Shown here piece after piece: positions 62,808 to 64,000 of a stretch of 64,000 bases of DNA (its first letter is position 1; each line of letters opens with the position of its first letter). The notes beneath the pieces are model-generated. The model was not told the DNA's origin. It did not search any database and saw only the letters and a list, made by a program, of their open reading frames with translations. The translations under genes and the position numbers were made by a program. The stretch covers positions 1,240,001-1,304,000 of the forward strand of contig JAUDYN010000005.1 of NCBI GenBank assembly GCA_030407005.1, given 5' to 3'. The DNA is from Desarmillaria ectypa. Its lineage: Eukaryota; Basidiomycota; Agaricomycetes; Agaricales; Physalacriaceae.

Positions 62808-63214
62808 ATAGTTATACCCGTTACGACCATTTTATGATTTTTCATGCCTTATCTTTTCATCCGAGTCATTCAATTCACTCCCTACTCTTTCAGATCACTA
62901 ATCTTTCACTATGCACTATGTTTTCATTCCAATGGATAGTAAATACGTGTCCAATCGCACCTGCGGGATCTCACGCATATATAGATGCCCACAAATAGGT
63001 TGATTGCGTTATTAGTTTCCATCGTTAAGCTGTGATTCGACGATAGCAGAGCGCACACCCGCGGGCCGATAGACTTGTCCTTCAACCCTGCAAATAGATC
63101 TCACAGGTGACTTGTCGAGCCGCGGACCGCTTGTTATCCCACATGTGGGGTAAACTGCGGGGAAGCTCAAGTCGCTTAAAAGGCAGGTCAGAGGCAGCAA
63201 ACGAGTAATCAACG
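62808..63214. other. Intergenic between the giant gene and the MFS gene
   Basis: About 400 bp; nothing recognised beyond expected 3' UTR and promoter sequence. Confidence 0.4.
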
Positions 63215-64000
63215 ATGGAGAAAGATACGATCCAGACATTGGAAAATGCCCCCGCCGTCCGGGATGCAGCATTCGAACGAGCTTTGGTGCGCAAACTTGA
63301 CATGCGGGTCCTCCCAACGGTATTCCTGATCTACATCATGAACTACATCGACGTAAGTGGGTCTGCTCGTTGAGGGCACTTTTAATGGTTCGCAGAGGAA
63401 CGGGATCACGACTGCACGGCTCAAAGGGCTTGAAGATGACCTAGGCCTTACAGGTGAGTGATTATTTTGAAGCTTTGACTTGTCATACGCTGCTGACTTT
63501 GGCGAGGGGCAGACCTGGAATACTCGATCATCCTTTCGGCGCTCTACGCGACGTACTGCTCAGCCCAGGTTCCCTCAAACATGGCGCTAAACTACATCAA
63601 GCGGCCTTCACTGTACATCGGCGGGTGCGTCGTCCTATGGGGCCTGATCAGCGCACTGACGGGTGTGACGCATTCGTTTCGGGGAATCCTCGCGTGTCGA
63701 TTGTTCCTAGGTATACCAGAGGCGGCGTTCTACCCAGGGAGTGAGCGTTTGTGTTTTTCTTTTCGCGCTATGCTAAAGGAGGGCGGGGAACAGCCATGTA
63801 TATGTTATCGAGCTGGTATACGAAAAAGGAACTGGCATTCCGGTCTGCTATTTTGTATTCGGGATTGCTTATCTCGAATGCGTTTGGTTCGGTGCGCGCA
63901 CCTAGAGTTCTGTGTGAGCGTTGAGCTGATGGGGACATAGTTGATGGCAGCAGGTATCCTTGGTGAGATGGAAGGTAAACGAGGCATACGTGCTTGGAGA
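63215..64000 (+). CDS. MFS permease, Dal5/allantoate type, 3' end cut by window edge
   Basis: N-terminal part of a major facilitator superfamily transporter of the anion:cation symporter (Dal5/allantoate permease) family, which brings organic anions such as allantoate, nicotinate or related vitamins across the plasma membrane. The start reads MEKDTIQTLENA and then RKLDMRVLPTVFLIYIMNYID (helix 1), DRNGITTARLKGLEDDLGLT, EYSIILSALYATYCSAQVPSN (helix 2), the family signature around GGCVVLWGLISALTGVTHSF, and RLFLGIPEAAFYPGAMYML-type RLFLGIPEAAFYPG followed after an intron by AMYMLSSWYTKKELAFRSAI. Helices 5-6 follow (YSGLLISNAFGS, LMAAGILGEMEGKRG). Introns read GT-AG and in frame. The gene runs off the right edge at about residue 200. 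The substrate cannot be told. Confidence 0.82.

Overview
This 64 kb window is nuclear DNA of a filamentous basidiomycete, most likely an Agaricomycete. Genes are dense and cut by many short GT-AG introns (mostly 42-70 nt). Several families are typical of mushroom-forming fungi: a DUF6535 membrane protein, a Ser/Thr-rich GPI-type secreted protein, an F-box protein with an N-terminal coiled coil, tyrosinase and P450s. There are no operons. No CRISPR array, rRNA or convincing tRNA was seen, and no intact transposon was recognised.

Layout. 1-5 kb: an ABCC (MRP-type) transporter on the minus strand, cut by the left edge. 6.4-8.6 kb: an intact NIS (IucA/IucC) siderophore synthetase, divergent from the transporter; two perfect iron-GATA-type motifs (ATCTGATAA) follow it at 8.75-8.79 kb. 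8.9-10.5 kb: a C2 plus proline-rich protein. 10.7-11.8 kb: a Frag1/DRAM/Sfk1 membrane protein. 12.4-17.4 kb: two tandem P450 paralogues that both look dead; every nonsense codon is explained by a C:G to T:A change. 17.4-24.9 kb is gene-poor with two small unknown genes. 24.9-27.9 kb: a DUF6535 protein, then a badly decayed third P450 relic at 28.5-29.2 kb. 29.5-32.8 kb: a DsbA/FrnE-like oxidoreductase and an F-box protein on the minus strand. 33.4-35.8 kb: two unknown genes.

The right half is mostly housekeeping: a Yck-type casein kinase 1 with a C-terminal Cys-Cys, 6-phosphofructo-2-kinase/fructose-2,6-bisphosphatase, a small mitochondrial-type protein, a tyrosinase-like gene with a damaged CuB site, Arp5 (INO80 complex), Sds22 (PP1 regulator) and a GPI-type secreted protein. 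From 53.0 to 62.8 kb lies one giant gene for a predicted disordered acidic protein of about 3,000 residues. Six of its exons begin with a shared SPWTPSYS module, and the protein ends in CVVM, a CaaX prenylation box. An MFS permease (Dal5/allantoate type) runs off the right edge.

The giant CaaX protein is the strongest candidate for an undescribed system. The siderophore synthetase with its GATA sites and neighbouring exporter-type gene, and the RIP-like decay of the P450 pair, come next. All splice models were read by eye from consensus sites and protein family patterns; no search was run.
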